Shown piece after piece: positions 48,841 through 60,900 of a stretch of DNA of 64,000 bases. Source of the stretch: Lepisosteus oculatus (lineage: Eukaryota; Chordata; Actinopteri; Semionotiformes; Lepisosteidae); NCBI RefSeq assembly GCF_040954835.1, contig NC_090698.1, forward strand, positions 1,548,501-1,612,500. Direction: 5' to 3'. Both the position numbers and the translations under genes were made by a program. The stretch's first letter is position 1, and every line of letters begins with the position of its first letter. Below the pieces are notes generated by a model. The model was not told the DNA's origin. It made no database searches and was given only the letters and a program-made list of their open reading frames with translations.

Positions 48841-51800
48841 TTTGTGTCTGATCTGCAGAGATCTGCAGAGTCTGTATCTTAACCTAAGAAATTCTTCTTA
48901 ACGGCCAGGAGGAAGCAGCAAAAACATGTGTTTTTTGTTTGTGGGTACAAGCTGTGAAAAAAATGCAGCATATTTTGCAATGAAAAAATCATCACAGCCA
49001 GAGGCTGCCTGCCCTGAAAAAACCCACAGGCGAGCTCCCCTACACCCCTGCAATCTGACCACTTCCTGTCTCTCCTGTGCGCAGTGACATGAGCTCTCTG
49101 CCAGTGCCAGTCGCCCCCAGAGGCAAGAGATAAACTCAGATTTCTACCTGTCTAATGTTGCCAGATCCTGACTGCCTGACGTAAGACAAGGAAGCAAACC
49201 AAGAATGGAACAACAGTGGAAATGAAGAGAGAATTGTCCCACAGTGGCCGTTTTATTGCAAGCACGGTGTTTACTCATTTTGCCTATACACATATAAACC
49301 ATACATATAGAAACTAAGGTTAATAGTCAAGTCTTCTGTAAATGTTCAGATCATATGGGTTTTGAAGCATGCAAAGCTCCCCAGTCCCAGTCCCAGTTCA
49401 GATTACATTTGGATGGCTCTTGTGTGGAACCTTTATGCCCCTAACTCAGCAGACACACACTTATAGGTAAGCAATATAAGGCTAGTTAAAACTATAATAA
49501 CTTTAACCCGGCAACTGCCGAAAGAGACAATGTAGTCCAATGTGATTCATAACCCCATAAACTAGCTTAGTGCCATGCACAACATGTTGAAATTTGCTTT
49601 AAGGGCAGTAAGAGCAGGTGGCGGATTTCACAAAGGGCCAATAAACTGAATGTTTCTTCCTTCACAATAAACAAAAGGGCAGGCTTTCTCTGCTAGTTTA
49701 CCCCCCATTTAAACCAGACAAATAAACACTACATTTCGCCTACAGTCCGTCTGGCCACGTCCGATTCAAATCCCAACCGGGGCGAGAAATCCAATTTCGG
49801 TCCCCTACAAAGTGACCTCGACTAAAAACAGAATCCAAAATACGTGGCTTCTGATCAAGACTCCCTGAGCCCAACTTCACTATTGTTAGTAATAAGAGGC
49901 GCATCATTCAATCAAAAAATAAAACTTTCCATGTTCACACCCTGCAGCCATTGACAGGAATGACATTTGTGCAGCACAACACCAAGCACAGACCAGAGCA
50001 GCCACAAACCAGGCAGGAGCTGCTGTCTTGGCTCCTGGGGATTTCCAAGAAGGCTTGTATGTGCACACGGGTGGAGAGCCGCTGTGGGAAAACTGAACAG
50101 GTTCTATTTTCTCTGGAGGCGGTCGTTTTCATACGCCAGCGATCAGGATGAGTTAGAGGGAGGTGATGACAAGCCAATGTAAATATTATAAACGCAAATG
50201 ATATGATAAAGGAAAAATGAAGGAGGTAAAAAAACAAGCAGATCTATTCTTGCCCTGCACGTGTGGTGGCATCTATAATGGCAAGCAGAGCGGATATATA
50301 GGCTACATCTGTGGTTCTCCCTGGTTTTTTTCCAAACAAGCCCCTGCTTTCTCACAGCTCGGGCTTCCTATCAAGAACATCTTGTTCTCGACTGACACAG
50401 CACTGAATAAACTGATCCCAGGGCCCTGATTGCAGCAGAACAAGGCAGAGAGCTCAGCTCTAACGGAACAGCAGCAGGGAAGGCTGTGACAATAGGAGTA
50501 GAACAGGAGCAACATCAGTTTTTTTATTCCCTTTCTCACAGCAGAGACGTCACGGCATTGCACGCAGAGGACAACAAGGACAAGACACAAAATCCAGGGT
50601 CAGCTGATTAAACTTCGGAGTAAAGAGAATGTCCTATTTCAGACATCCCTGGCCCAGCTGCTTTTCTGGATTTGACAGCAACGGCACAGGTCTTTGGTTG
50701 TGGGAAAAAAAGCCGCCTGTTTCCATGGTTTTGTTAAACGACAGAAAAAAAGAGACTGAAGCAATTCTGTCATTGAGACAAAACACAGGCCCCTCGCAGG
50801 AAAGCCTGCTTGGGATTGTTTCTTTTTCCATGAATTGCCTTCATTTTCATTATGGAGCTCTTATTTTGATTCCAGCATAAAAGAAAACGACATGTGTCAT
50901 TAATCACTCCGTCCTGACTTTTGAGATCATAAAAACTTTGTCAACAAATGCAGATAGTGAAAAGCACACCAGAAATATCTGTCAATCTCAGTTCAGAAAT
51001 GCACCCCAGAAGGCAATCGCTTAGCAAACGAACACGGAAAAAAATATTATTTTGAAAATGTCTATTTTGCTATTTTGAGGCACCCTGGACTAAAATGGTC
51101 AGCAAAACATTGCAAGTTGGCAAATACCAGCTGTTTGAAACTTGCTGTCAGTCTAATGCCATTTAAGAAATTAAAAACCTTTTTATTTCCTGATCCAGTC
51201 AACATTGTTTTCTCTTGCCTGGGGATGACTAAACTAAAGGCTCAAAATGAATGTTCCCACACTCCTGAGCCTAAAAACACCACCACATCTCGCATTGTTG
51301 CTTGGCAACCAATTAACCAAGATGTGCACTTCCTCTTTATAGATGAGCTAAGAGAAGTGCACACTGGCCTTATGTGTTGTAATTTTTAAAAAAAATGTAC
51401 ATGGGGTGAAGGTTTCAAGTCAGTTCATCCTGGATTTACACTAATACTGCCTTTAACAAACCTGTTTGAGTTATCTCCACAATCAATGCCCATTCAAAGC
51501 TAATGATATCAGGGCTGCTGGCATCTGTGCATCCCATAAATGACCAGCTCCATTATAATCCTCACCAAATTCCTCCGGATGGGGTCTCTTCTGCAATGCA
51601 ACCCTGAAGCGAGAATAATCCCAAGAATTAATAGATCAGACAAGTCTTTCTTCTGCAAAACCATCAAGACAAAACATATTGATAAAAATCCAAGAGAGCA
51701 AAATTGCCTTCTTCAGTGGCAGCTTATACACAAGGATGGTGAAAAGAAAGTGCAGATTTAGATATTCTTATTAAAGCACGATTCGGCGTGACGTGTTTGT

Positions 51801-51917
51801 TGCAGATGCAAGCAGGTCCTTCAACAGAGAGGAAGAAGAGAGGGTTAAAGATGCGTCTCCAGACTTGCCAAGATGAAGTATGCACAAGTGCAGGGCCTGT
51901 GCACTGAGCTCTATCTT
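48841..51917. other. Non-coding sequence
   Basis: No gene or assigned repeat in about 3 kb; mostly AT-rich. Confidence 0.45.
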
Positions 51918-51974
51918 GATCTCGCTGAGTCACCTGTAGGGTGAAAACAACCTTACAGGTGACACAGCGAGCTC
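51918..51974 (+). ncRNA. Pre-miRNA-like imperfect hairpin (candidate only)
   Basis: The left arm 51918-51940 (core CTCGCTGAGTCACCTGTAGG) pairs with the right arm 51951-51974 (core CCTTACAGGTGACACAGCGA) across a 10-nt loop. I count 21 pairs with two mismatches (A/A and T/C) and one bulged T. The size and shape are those of a small microRNA precursor, but I do not recognise a known mature sequence. It could equally be a decayed inverted repeat. Confidence 0.3.
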
Positions 51975-52139
51975 TTCCCGTGATCGACTGGAAACGACTG
52001 CAGGCCACCAGCACCGGCGCCAACGACGGGGGCCGGAGCCTGGCGAGCTGTGCCGAGCGGACTGGGGCAGCTGGGCGGCAGAGGCGTGCCAGGGGTCTGA
52101 AAGGAAGGGAGTGTCACTCTGACAGTCAGCCTGGACTCC

Positions 52140-52191
52140 AGCTGTAGCCCTCAGGAAGAACAAGGAATCCTCCAGCCTGAGGGCTACAGCT
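52140..52191. repeat. Perfect 16-bp inverted repeat with 20-nt loop
   Basis: AGCTGTAGCCCTCAGG at 52140-52155 is the exact reverse complement of CCTGAGGGCTACAGCT at 52176-52191. The loop is 52156-52175. Confidence 0.9.
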
Positions 52192-53111
52192 ATCGATTAT
52201 CAGGAGAAGTCAGAGTTTTTGTCTGAATTGTTCAGGTTCGGCAAATTCTCTCCAGTGTATTCCTTGTTAAAACCGGGCCGCAGTACAATGGCCTCGAAGA
52301 CAACAATTGTGCTCTTCCCAAGGCCCAGCTGGAGTAAACGGGTCATCCCACTAGCTGCTGTGCCATTACTGCAGCAACATGGAGAAACAGCATTGTGCCA
52401 GCTGGACGGAGATGCTTTTTACTTAATTGCCCTCTTTCAGTGCAAACATACCATTAGCACTGCATTGGCAAGTTTGCTTTTCAACCTAAGAACAGACATT
52501 TTACATGCAGTACTTTCTTGACAGGTAACAAATCATTACAAAACAATTATCCAACATCATCATGATAATTGATTAGAGCCCCGTCCCGAGTAATTAACTA
52601 AGTGCCTGTTGCACAGCCCGCTCAGTTGCAATGACACTCACTGGCTTCAGAGCACTGGCAATCAGACAGAAGTAAAACACGCTCTTGGGTTTTATTGCAG
52701 GATCATCCTAGATGTTGCTCCAGCCATGTAAACATCCATTTTGAGCTACGTTTCTGCGTTGTCATATGCATTCTTTTTCTCTCAATAGGAAAAAACAGTG
52801 CATTTTCTAAACAGGCTGGAGAGCTGAAACTAAGCACTGTAAATATCAAAATAAAATAATTATAACAGCAGCAATATTACTAACGTGATGGCTGCTTCAC
52901 AAAGGTGGTCGTGATACTCTTACTACTTACACAGTTTTTAGCACAGAAGTACAGAAGCAACCTTTTGGTTTTATGGAGGTGAACAGAGGAACACCTCATG
53001 ATAAATCAATCAGACTGGCTGCTCTTGTGTAGTATACTTTACCTTGAACTGTGATCACATTTTTGAAGATCCTGATCACAGCAAGTTAAAGATATCTAAA
53101 TGACAAAACTT
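52192..53111. other. Non-coding sequence
   Basis: No gene or assigned repeat seen. Confidence 0.45.
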
Positions 53112-53228
53112 GGTCATCACGGCCAGCGGACTCACAGAGCCCAGTTGTCATCATGGCCATCGTGGCCAGCGGACTCATGGAGCCCAGTGGTCATCGCGGC
53201 CAGCAGACTCATGGAGCCCAGTGGTCCT
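53112..53228 (+). repeat. Minisatellite, about three units
   Basis: The unit GGCCAGCGGACTCATGGAGC followed by CCAGTGGTCATC occurs three times, with unit lengths of about 36 to 45 bp. An extra atggccatc in the middle unit makes it longer. Confidence 0.85.
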
Positions 53229-54427
53229 GGAAGAATTGAAAGCACAACCACCTCTTAGACAGGCCCATCTCACGGGTCTCACTGTCGGGGCGATGAAGCC
53301 TGTAGTGCCGATGGAGGAGTAACTCACTGGCTCCGGCACGGGGAGGTTTTTTCACACACTTCTCAACTCTCCTGATCCGGGCTTCTGTAGCAGAAAATAC
53401 TGACACAAACTTACACACGGCCCTCGCATCCAACTTTCATTCTGCATATTTTTTAAGGATTCTGCAGGGAATGAATATGGTATGTCTAGGGCAATGGGTC
53501 AAATCTAAATTCTCTCCCAAGAACTGTGCTCTTTGTGCAGAGTGACCTATTTGGACGGGGGGTTCCTGACCAGGAACTGCGCAATCTCATCCACCCTCCC
53601 CCGTGGTGCCTGGCCGTAACTGCAGGGCGGCAGCCGGGAGGCGGATCGGAGCGACACGATGGGGCACCTGCAGGGGACCTGAAGGACTGCTCAGGCCCGA
53701 CTCCTGCAGAACTTCTGGGTCTCGCCCAGATTTGCAGATGTGCAACTAGAACAGTAACAAGTGTCTGAAAATATCCAGCTGAAGAGTTGTTTTTTTAATT
53801 ACAGAATTGCTTCGAAGGTTAAGAAGATGAAGTTTCCGAAGGTTTCCAAAAACACAGCACTGAAAAAGATGAGCTTTGTTTTAAGAGAAATGACAGTTGC
53901 CTGGTGCTGTTTTTCTTCATTTTGCTTTTCCTCAAGCCTCTGATTTTGAAGGCAGTTTTTTTAGCTCTACATTTGCAGATGGAAAAAATATCCAGTCCAC
54001 AAAATGTTATCATCTCCTTCCCACCTCTTAACGGAAAGCTCAACTTCCACAACTTCTACAGCTCCTAGAAATCCTGGGGCTTTCCTGTTACCCAGGAAGA
54101 AAATCTTGTGCACAGTAAATACACCTACCTCCTGCTAACAGTGCTTGAACCATAATCTACAGCTACAGCCAAAACCTCTGCATGATCCTGGCAGCGCAGA
54201 CAGCAGGAGAGGGATGAGCTCCTGGTTGTAGCTGCAGGAAGGCTGCAAATCCAGCCTTGCCTGTGCCAACCCTGTGTCCTGACGGCTCATCTTGGCCAGG
54301 GCTGCCACTCTCGTGAAAATACAATAAAGCTGGAATAACGAAAAAAGGAATCATGCCCACATCAAAGCAATAAAAAAAGTAAGAAAACACAGAGACATGC
54401 CGCTGCAGCACATATCCAAGTACAAAC
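53229..54427. other. Non-coding sequence downstream of EML2
   Basis: No gene seen. This lies just past the EML2 poly(A) signal. A GU-rich minus-strand stretch (GTCTCTGTGTTTTC, about 54379-54392) fits the downstream element for cleavage. Confidence 0.5.
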
Positions 54428-54433
54428 TTTATT
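54428..54433 (-). terminator. EML2: EML2 poly(A) signal AATAAA
   Basis: The minus strand has AATAAA here, 374 nt after the stop codon, followed about 35-50 nt later by a GU-rich stretch. It is the first canonical hexamer downstream of the EML2 stop. Confidence 0.65.
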
Positions 54434-54806
54434 AACCGAAAAAAAAAGAGGAAGAGGTGAGCCTAAATACAAGTTACTTAGGTCTGAAGTACCAAAGTCA
54501 TCAGTGCTACAGCAAAATGAAATAATTAACCTCCACAGCCATTCAATAATAAATCTTAATCTTTCTCTTACAGAGTATCGCAACAACACTTACAGCATCT
54601 ACAATTTTCTTTAGACATCTTTAAATAAAGTTTTCTCAACATGCTTATTTTCTGTTAGGCGGTGCCTCCCTCTAGTGGCTGCAAAGCTCATTGAAATGCT
54701 GTGTACCCTTGACTAGTGGAGAAGGGTTACAAACAGGGTCAGGCACAGCAGGGCTGCTGCCCTCTGGTGGTCAGGAGGCTGCAGTGTTAAGACTGGACAG
54801 TGTTGC
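54434..54806 (-). other. EML2: EML2 3' UTR
   Basis: The stretch lies between the TAG stop and the first AATAAA. It contains two CTCF-like words, CCTCCCTCTAGTGGCTG (54665-54681) and CTGCCCTCTGGTGGTCA (about 54757-54773), in the same orientation. Confidence 0.6.
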
Positions 54807-54932
54807 CTAGGCAACGGTCCACTGCAGGATGCTGGTGTCCTTCCCTCCAGTGGAGATCAGGTAGCTGTCATCATGGAGAAAGGCAACATTGGTCACGTGG
54901 CTGCTGTGGCCACCATAGACATGGCTTGGAGC
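54807..54932 (-). CDS. EML2: EML2 last exon (codons 476-516 and stop)
   Basis: 126 bp, acceptor CTTCCTCTAG. It encodes APSHVYGGHSSHVTNVAFLH, DDSYLISTGGKDTSILQWTV and A, then TAG. Confidence 0.96.
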   Translation of the reverse strand, partial: APSHVYGGHSSHVTNVAFLHDDSYLISTGGKDTSILQWTVA

Positions 54933-57900
54933 CTAGAGGAAGAGGAAAGACCAGAGAAGAAGAGTTGTTATCCCATGCTTCATTAACCGAGAGCTTCTCT
55001 CTCTCCCTCACACCTGAAGAAAGCTCCACAGCTGAAACGTTGCATCTCTTTCAGAAAGGGAATAAACCTTTACCTCTTCCTTTGCAGCCTATGCTGCGTG
55101 CTGACTCAGCTCCCTACTCAAACAAGAGAGACATTTTCACCAAGGCCGAAGGTAGCATAAACCTAAATCTGCCAAGATATTTTAGAAAATGAAATTGGTG
55201 GGATGAGCTCTTAAACAAGGGGCTGGGCTGTTCTTCCCCCGAGCTGGTAGAGCCGCCTGCACTCGGAGACTCGGCGCTCTCACCCGGGGATGGGAGCAGG
55301 GGTTGCAGAACAAGTGCACTTTGCCAAAGTCGTCCGCTGAGGCCAGGAGCTTCTGACTGTTGGACCTGCAGACGGCATTAATGTCCGTTCCATCCACCCC
55401 TTCGGGCCAAATGCCTGGAGAAACACGAAGGAGAAACCAAAAACACGCTCAGTTAAAGGAGCCTGGTTTAATATTTTGGGGTTCAACTTAGGTAATGTAG
55501 TCACACAGCCCTGTTTGGCGTCTCTATCAATCGTCAACATTTTACAGAGCTTTTCACCATGTTACTGAATCATCACCATGTTACAGGGTGATGAACTGGA
55601 GCCATTGGCTTCCAGCAGAATACACTTAGAGGAAACAATAGCCAGAGCTACTGTATAGCTATGCTGTCCAGTTCCGCCGACTTCTCTTACCGAACACGCT
55701 GAAGCCCAGGACGCAGGTAGAGGTTGCCCAGTCCAGGTTGCGGACAGCGTCTGCGTTGGTCACATGCTTACAGCTTGAGGATTCCCCTTTCAGACAGAGG
55801 AGGATTTTTATAAAGACGTTAGAGTATATATGAGGATTTCAAGACAGTCCCTCAACCAAGAGAGACTGTTATCTTGACATAAGCTTACATACAAACTGCC
55901 AACACCAGCAAACAGTCTATGTGGGCAACTTAACTCGAATCCGAGTTTTGAACCCACATTTGACTGACATTTCTGTTCTTTCAAAAAAAAAAATAGAGAA
56001 TGAAAATAAAAGACTTACAAAGCTTTTCTGCTCGGTTCTGTGAAAGAATGAAAGTGAAAACACTTCCAGGGAGAGACCCATAGGATGATTTCCTGTGTTC
56101 TTTATAAATCACAGCTGGTGCCTGGAAACGTGCTGACTCAAGGACTACAGACCACAAAATGTTTTTTTTACATGCATGCAGGGACATACAGTCCCCCCCC
56201 CAGTAAATCTTTATCTCCTTTCGATTAGGGCCCTGAAGATGAGCAATCTAAATATTTCTCATAGTAAGTGGACAAAAAGATTGTAAGACATGTGGACACA
56301 CACTGACAGAATGCACGCGAGTGTCGTTGTACACCGTTACATCCCTCCATTATCTAACAGCTTCATTATCTAACAGCGAGAACATACAGACTCCACACAC
56401 ACAGGCGTCCAGGAATCAAGCCCAGGGCCCTAGAGCTGTGAGTCAGCAACGCTCACCTCTGCAGCACCACTCCAACCAGTGCATGGTTATATTTCACAGG
56501 GAATTCAGAAAGAGACCTGTTTTAAAGAGTTCTTTATGAAACACCTCAGCAGAAGTTTATTTTCAGATGCTATTTAACCTGTTCTGTTGGGTCACATTCT
56601 GGCCTTCACTGTTTTTTCTGCACTCCCTCTCATGAGAAACCTTCCCAATTGGTTTTTTGTAGGCAAAGGGAGGTGCACCTCCAGAGGAAACTCACAGAAC
56701 AGGATTTCGTAGTCCCCTGAGTTGGTGACGATATACTGGCTGTCCACGGACCAGTCCAGGTGGGTCACGAAGCTGGAATGACCCTGCAAACCAGACAGGG
56801 ATGAAAGGACTTCCCGGATTGCGGAATGCAGCAGGAGAGGCTACGCAAGCGAGAAGGATATTCATCTGGGACCCACCGTGCACTTCCCCACTCGGCTGTA
56901 CTTCCTGCCGTTCTCCGACGCCGCGTAAAGGTAGATGAAGTTGTCGTGGGACGCGACGGCCAGGTAGGCTCCATCTGTAGATGACGAGATCAGTCAGCTC
57001 TCTGACCAGCTCAGCCCAGCGCACCTCGCCGTGGCCACTTAAAGGCCCCGATCGCCGAGCAAAACTCCATATGTGGTGACAAAGCACAGATTCTGATTTC
57101 AGGGATGGATTTCCATAATGCTGGAAAGAAACTGTTCCCCAGTCAAAGCAGCTTTCTGCAGACTAGACACATTGCTAGATATTAAAATAAAATGTGTGCT
57201 TAGGCTGCAAGTAAAAAAGCCCCTTTTGGCGCATTTTGCATTTTTAGAAGTTTAGAAGAAAACACATGTGATTGAAGGAGGTTTGGAGCCTTTAAAAGGA
57301 GGGGATTCTATGCTCTAGGCTGGACCACACTGTGTCTGTGGTACTTTGACTTACTGGATGTGTTCACTCTAAGAGCACCTACAGTACCTGGAGAGTATTT
57401 CACAATGGAGATGATCTCATTGCCATCCGTGTGCGCACACACTACGTCTTGAGTCTCTGTGTCCAGCACCAGCCACCTACCAACAGAGAGGAGACATGAC
57501 AACCAGCAGATTAGGACCCGAGCTTTGAAGTGCGTTCCAGTTCCCTCAGGGCTTCTAAATCACCCCCGTGGGCACATGTGTGCTCACCCTGGTAAGGACT
57601 GACGCCCTGTCCCAGGTGTAGTTCCTCCATACACTTCCAGCACGGGCTATGGGATGTTGTGACACTCAGCAGGATTAAGCGCTGGATATCCTTCAGTAGC
57701 CGTGTCCTGCAACTCTCTTCTGTCCCACTACAACTACACGGGAAGGGCTTGCTCTCAGAAGCACTGGAAACACTGCTTTTCTCATGCTCCCTTCAAGAGT
57801 CACCGTCGCCGCCTTCCACACCCTGCCACGCTGTGGAACGACTGCGCTTCGAGCAGTAAAAGTGAAAGGTAGATGATTTACCTTCCTGTCATGGTTCCCA

Positions 57901-60900
57901 AGGCGACCACTGATCCGCTGGGATGGAAACCAGCGGAGCGTGCCGGTTCCTGTGAAAGAGCGCAATAGAAATTCAGAGAGCAGCAGGTGGAGCAGACCCT
58001 TCCTTAGAAATTAAAGGCATGATTTCTGACACAACAGAAAATGAAATTAATGGTCGACTCCATGTACAATTTCCACTTCTCGTTAGTTTTATACCACATG
58101 CCCCCCCCAGCAAGCCAGCTGCATGTTTCCTCATACACCAGAAATTGCGTCATTTACTTGGCACAGACAAGCCATTGCAGTTACATTATGATATACACAA
58201 CCTTATCAAAGTTCTGTCGACTTTTATTGGACTAAAGGGAATAGTACTATTTAATCAATGCTATCCTGCCATGTTGTTGTGGCGAACACCCTAAGATCCT
58301 CCAGAAAATGGAGGATGGAAGATTTTGGGGAAAACAATATTGCAATAGCAAATACATTTTTTCCAGGACAACAACAGCAAAAGAACTGTAAAAGCGAGAG
58401 TAATAGAATGAACTTCGTCACATTAAATACACTGCAGAATGCAAATGTGTTCAAGAAACACTTAATTAAGAGGTTTAATGTTACAGGCTTGTTAAAGTTA
58501 TACAGAAGGAACCAAACAATTACAGAAACCCAACAGAACAACCAGTTTCCCAGACTTCCAAGGGGTGGGAGACCCAAGGGGAAACCAGGGTGCTGCTGTA
58601 GATGGTGCTGGTGGACCAGTAGGTGGCCCCTTTTCCTCTGAAGTGGAATTTCCAAACCAATAACCAGTATGGTGACAAGGGACACTGTCCTGTAGGTGGT
58701 GCCATCTTTTGATCAAGATGTTGAACCAAGGTTCTGACTACTGGGTCATTAAAGGCCCCACAGTACCGTTTCTCAAGAAGAGAGGTGTTAACCCAGGTGT
58801 CCTGGATGAATTCCACCCTGGGCATGTGCAGTTTACCCTTTCTAAAATCCCCCTTAGTGAAGCATTTTCTGATTTCTGTGTAGTGGGGCTGCTGGTGATG
58901 AATGGCACAACCCAGGTGGGTGCTACAGGTCACTGCTGGGTGAAGCACGCTCTTACGTGAAAGTGCTTGACAATCAGGAACGAAAGCACCTACAGTATGA
59001 GTCCAGTTACGAACCGGGCTGAGTTAGCACCTTACCTCGATGTACTTGCTCCACAGGGGCTGGTGGGACACAGCATCCCACAGGTGCACCAGCTTGTCTT
59101 GACCGCAGGTGATGAACTGCTCCAGGTTGGGGTGGACGTCCAGCCCCCACAGTTCATCGGTATGACCCTGGCAGGAGGGAGACGACGAGACTGATGACCA
59201 GGGCTCAGATTAGCTGGTTGGAGGCTTTCAGCTGAAAGTGGTTTCTGTACATGGGACTTGTTCAGCACAGGTGACCCTACAGTGATATCAGTTGTCGAGA
59301 CACTCCTGCAGCACTAACTCTCCTATAAGATGTTTTGGAAGCTATACTGTGTCCAGAGAGTAGCCCAGACTGGAGGGCAGATGGAGGAAATGATTCTGTA
59401 GGCGTATACATGTCATACATGTCTTTAGATGAGCCTGTACTTAACTGGTTCTGTTCTTTACCCCTCTTCTCCTACTACCCCCCTTTACTGTCTCTTCTTA
59501 TTGTGTATATCTAGTGTATTTGATTTTTACAAAAAGCACTTAGAGAAGCCACCTTTAAAGGCACTATGTAAAATAAAGTTTATTATTATAATGTACCTTC
59601 AGCAACAGCTCTCATTGCTGTTACCCTGCTTGCGTTGTAGTTACTACAAGTACACAGTGCTGCTACTGAAGACAACAGCTGTGTTGCCGGGAGCCCCTGC
59701 AGGGGGCGGTGCCCAGCTTCACCACTTCACACAAAGCCTTGCTCTCACCTGCACTATGGGGCGGAGCTCCCCGGAGAGGGAGCCCTGCAGAATGCAGTTC
59801 CGCGTCGTCCCCACGAACAGGCTCTCCTGCTTCCCCTCGGCCAGGCAGCGGACTGGGCCGAACATCTCGGGCACCTGCAGCGGCAGGCCGGCAGTCAGAC
59901 AGGAGCCGACATGCGGGACAGAGTGCAGGGAGCCCAGAGAGGGGTGCACAGCGAGGACACAAGGACACGAGCTCCAGTTCACAAGGACAGACGCCCAGCC
60001 AAGATACTGAAGCCAAGACCCTGGCTTCTTTCAAGACACAGCTGGATGAGTCCCTCCAATTGGGACAGGAGGCACTTCTTTACACCAAGGGTGGTGGGAG
60101 TGTAGAACAAGCTACCCCTCCATGCTGCTGAAGAAGATACACATTTCCTTTCAAGAAACAGCTGGATGGGATCCTCCAGAACAATTAACTACCAAATGGG
60201 CTGGATGGGCTTTCCGGCCTCCTCTGGCTTGTAACCTTTTCTATTCCACTAAATAAATGTCATGTAAGAAGTGTCAAAGCCAAGTTCCAGGAAATTCAAA
60301 AGCGTTGCTCAAAGCTGCAAAAGCTAACAAACCGACACACCATCGCTTTTTCGCTGTTTAGTTTTGAGCGTTCTTCACTTTCACTTCTATTTCCCGGCAG
60401 TCACCTCAGAGAATCGGTGCCATCTGTGTTCAAGGCCCCAGTCAGACGAGACCCAATGTAAATGGCGACGGACACGCACACCAATACAGGCAAAACATAA
60501 AAATCGAAACACTGTATAATATTCATTTTTGCTGATAAAACAAACTTCCCAATAAGAAATTGTGGGAAGAACATTTCTGAAGTGGTACAAAGGAAAAACA
60601 AAAGGCACCAGAATGAACGGAAAGAGCAGAGGGCCCCTCACCTCCAGCTCCTGGCGCTTCTGCAAGGCGCTGTCCCACAGCACCACTCTGCGGTCCTTCC
60701 CTCCGCCCGTCACCAGCGTCCCGTCCCTCAGCACGCACACGGAGAAGACCCCGCCCTCGTGGGCCCCTGCCACCACCTGGCTGATGCGGTTCCCACCTGT
60801 CAATCACACACTGACCGTCACAGAGAGCGAGTGAGCGAGCGAATGAGCGAGATAGAGCCCTCTCTGCAGCCAGGCCAGCACCAACATTCCTTATCTCAAC

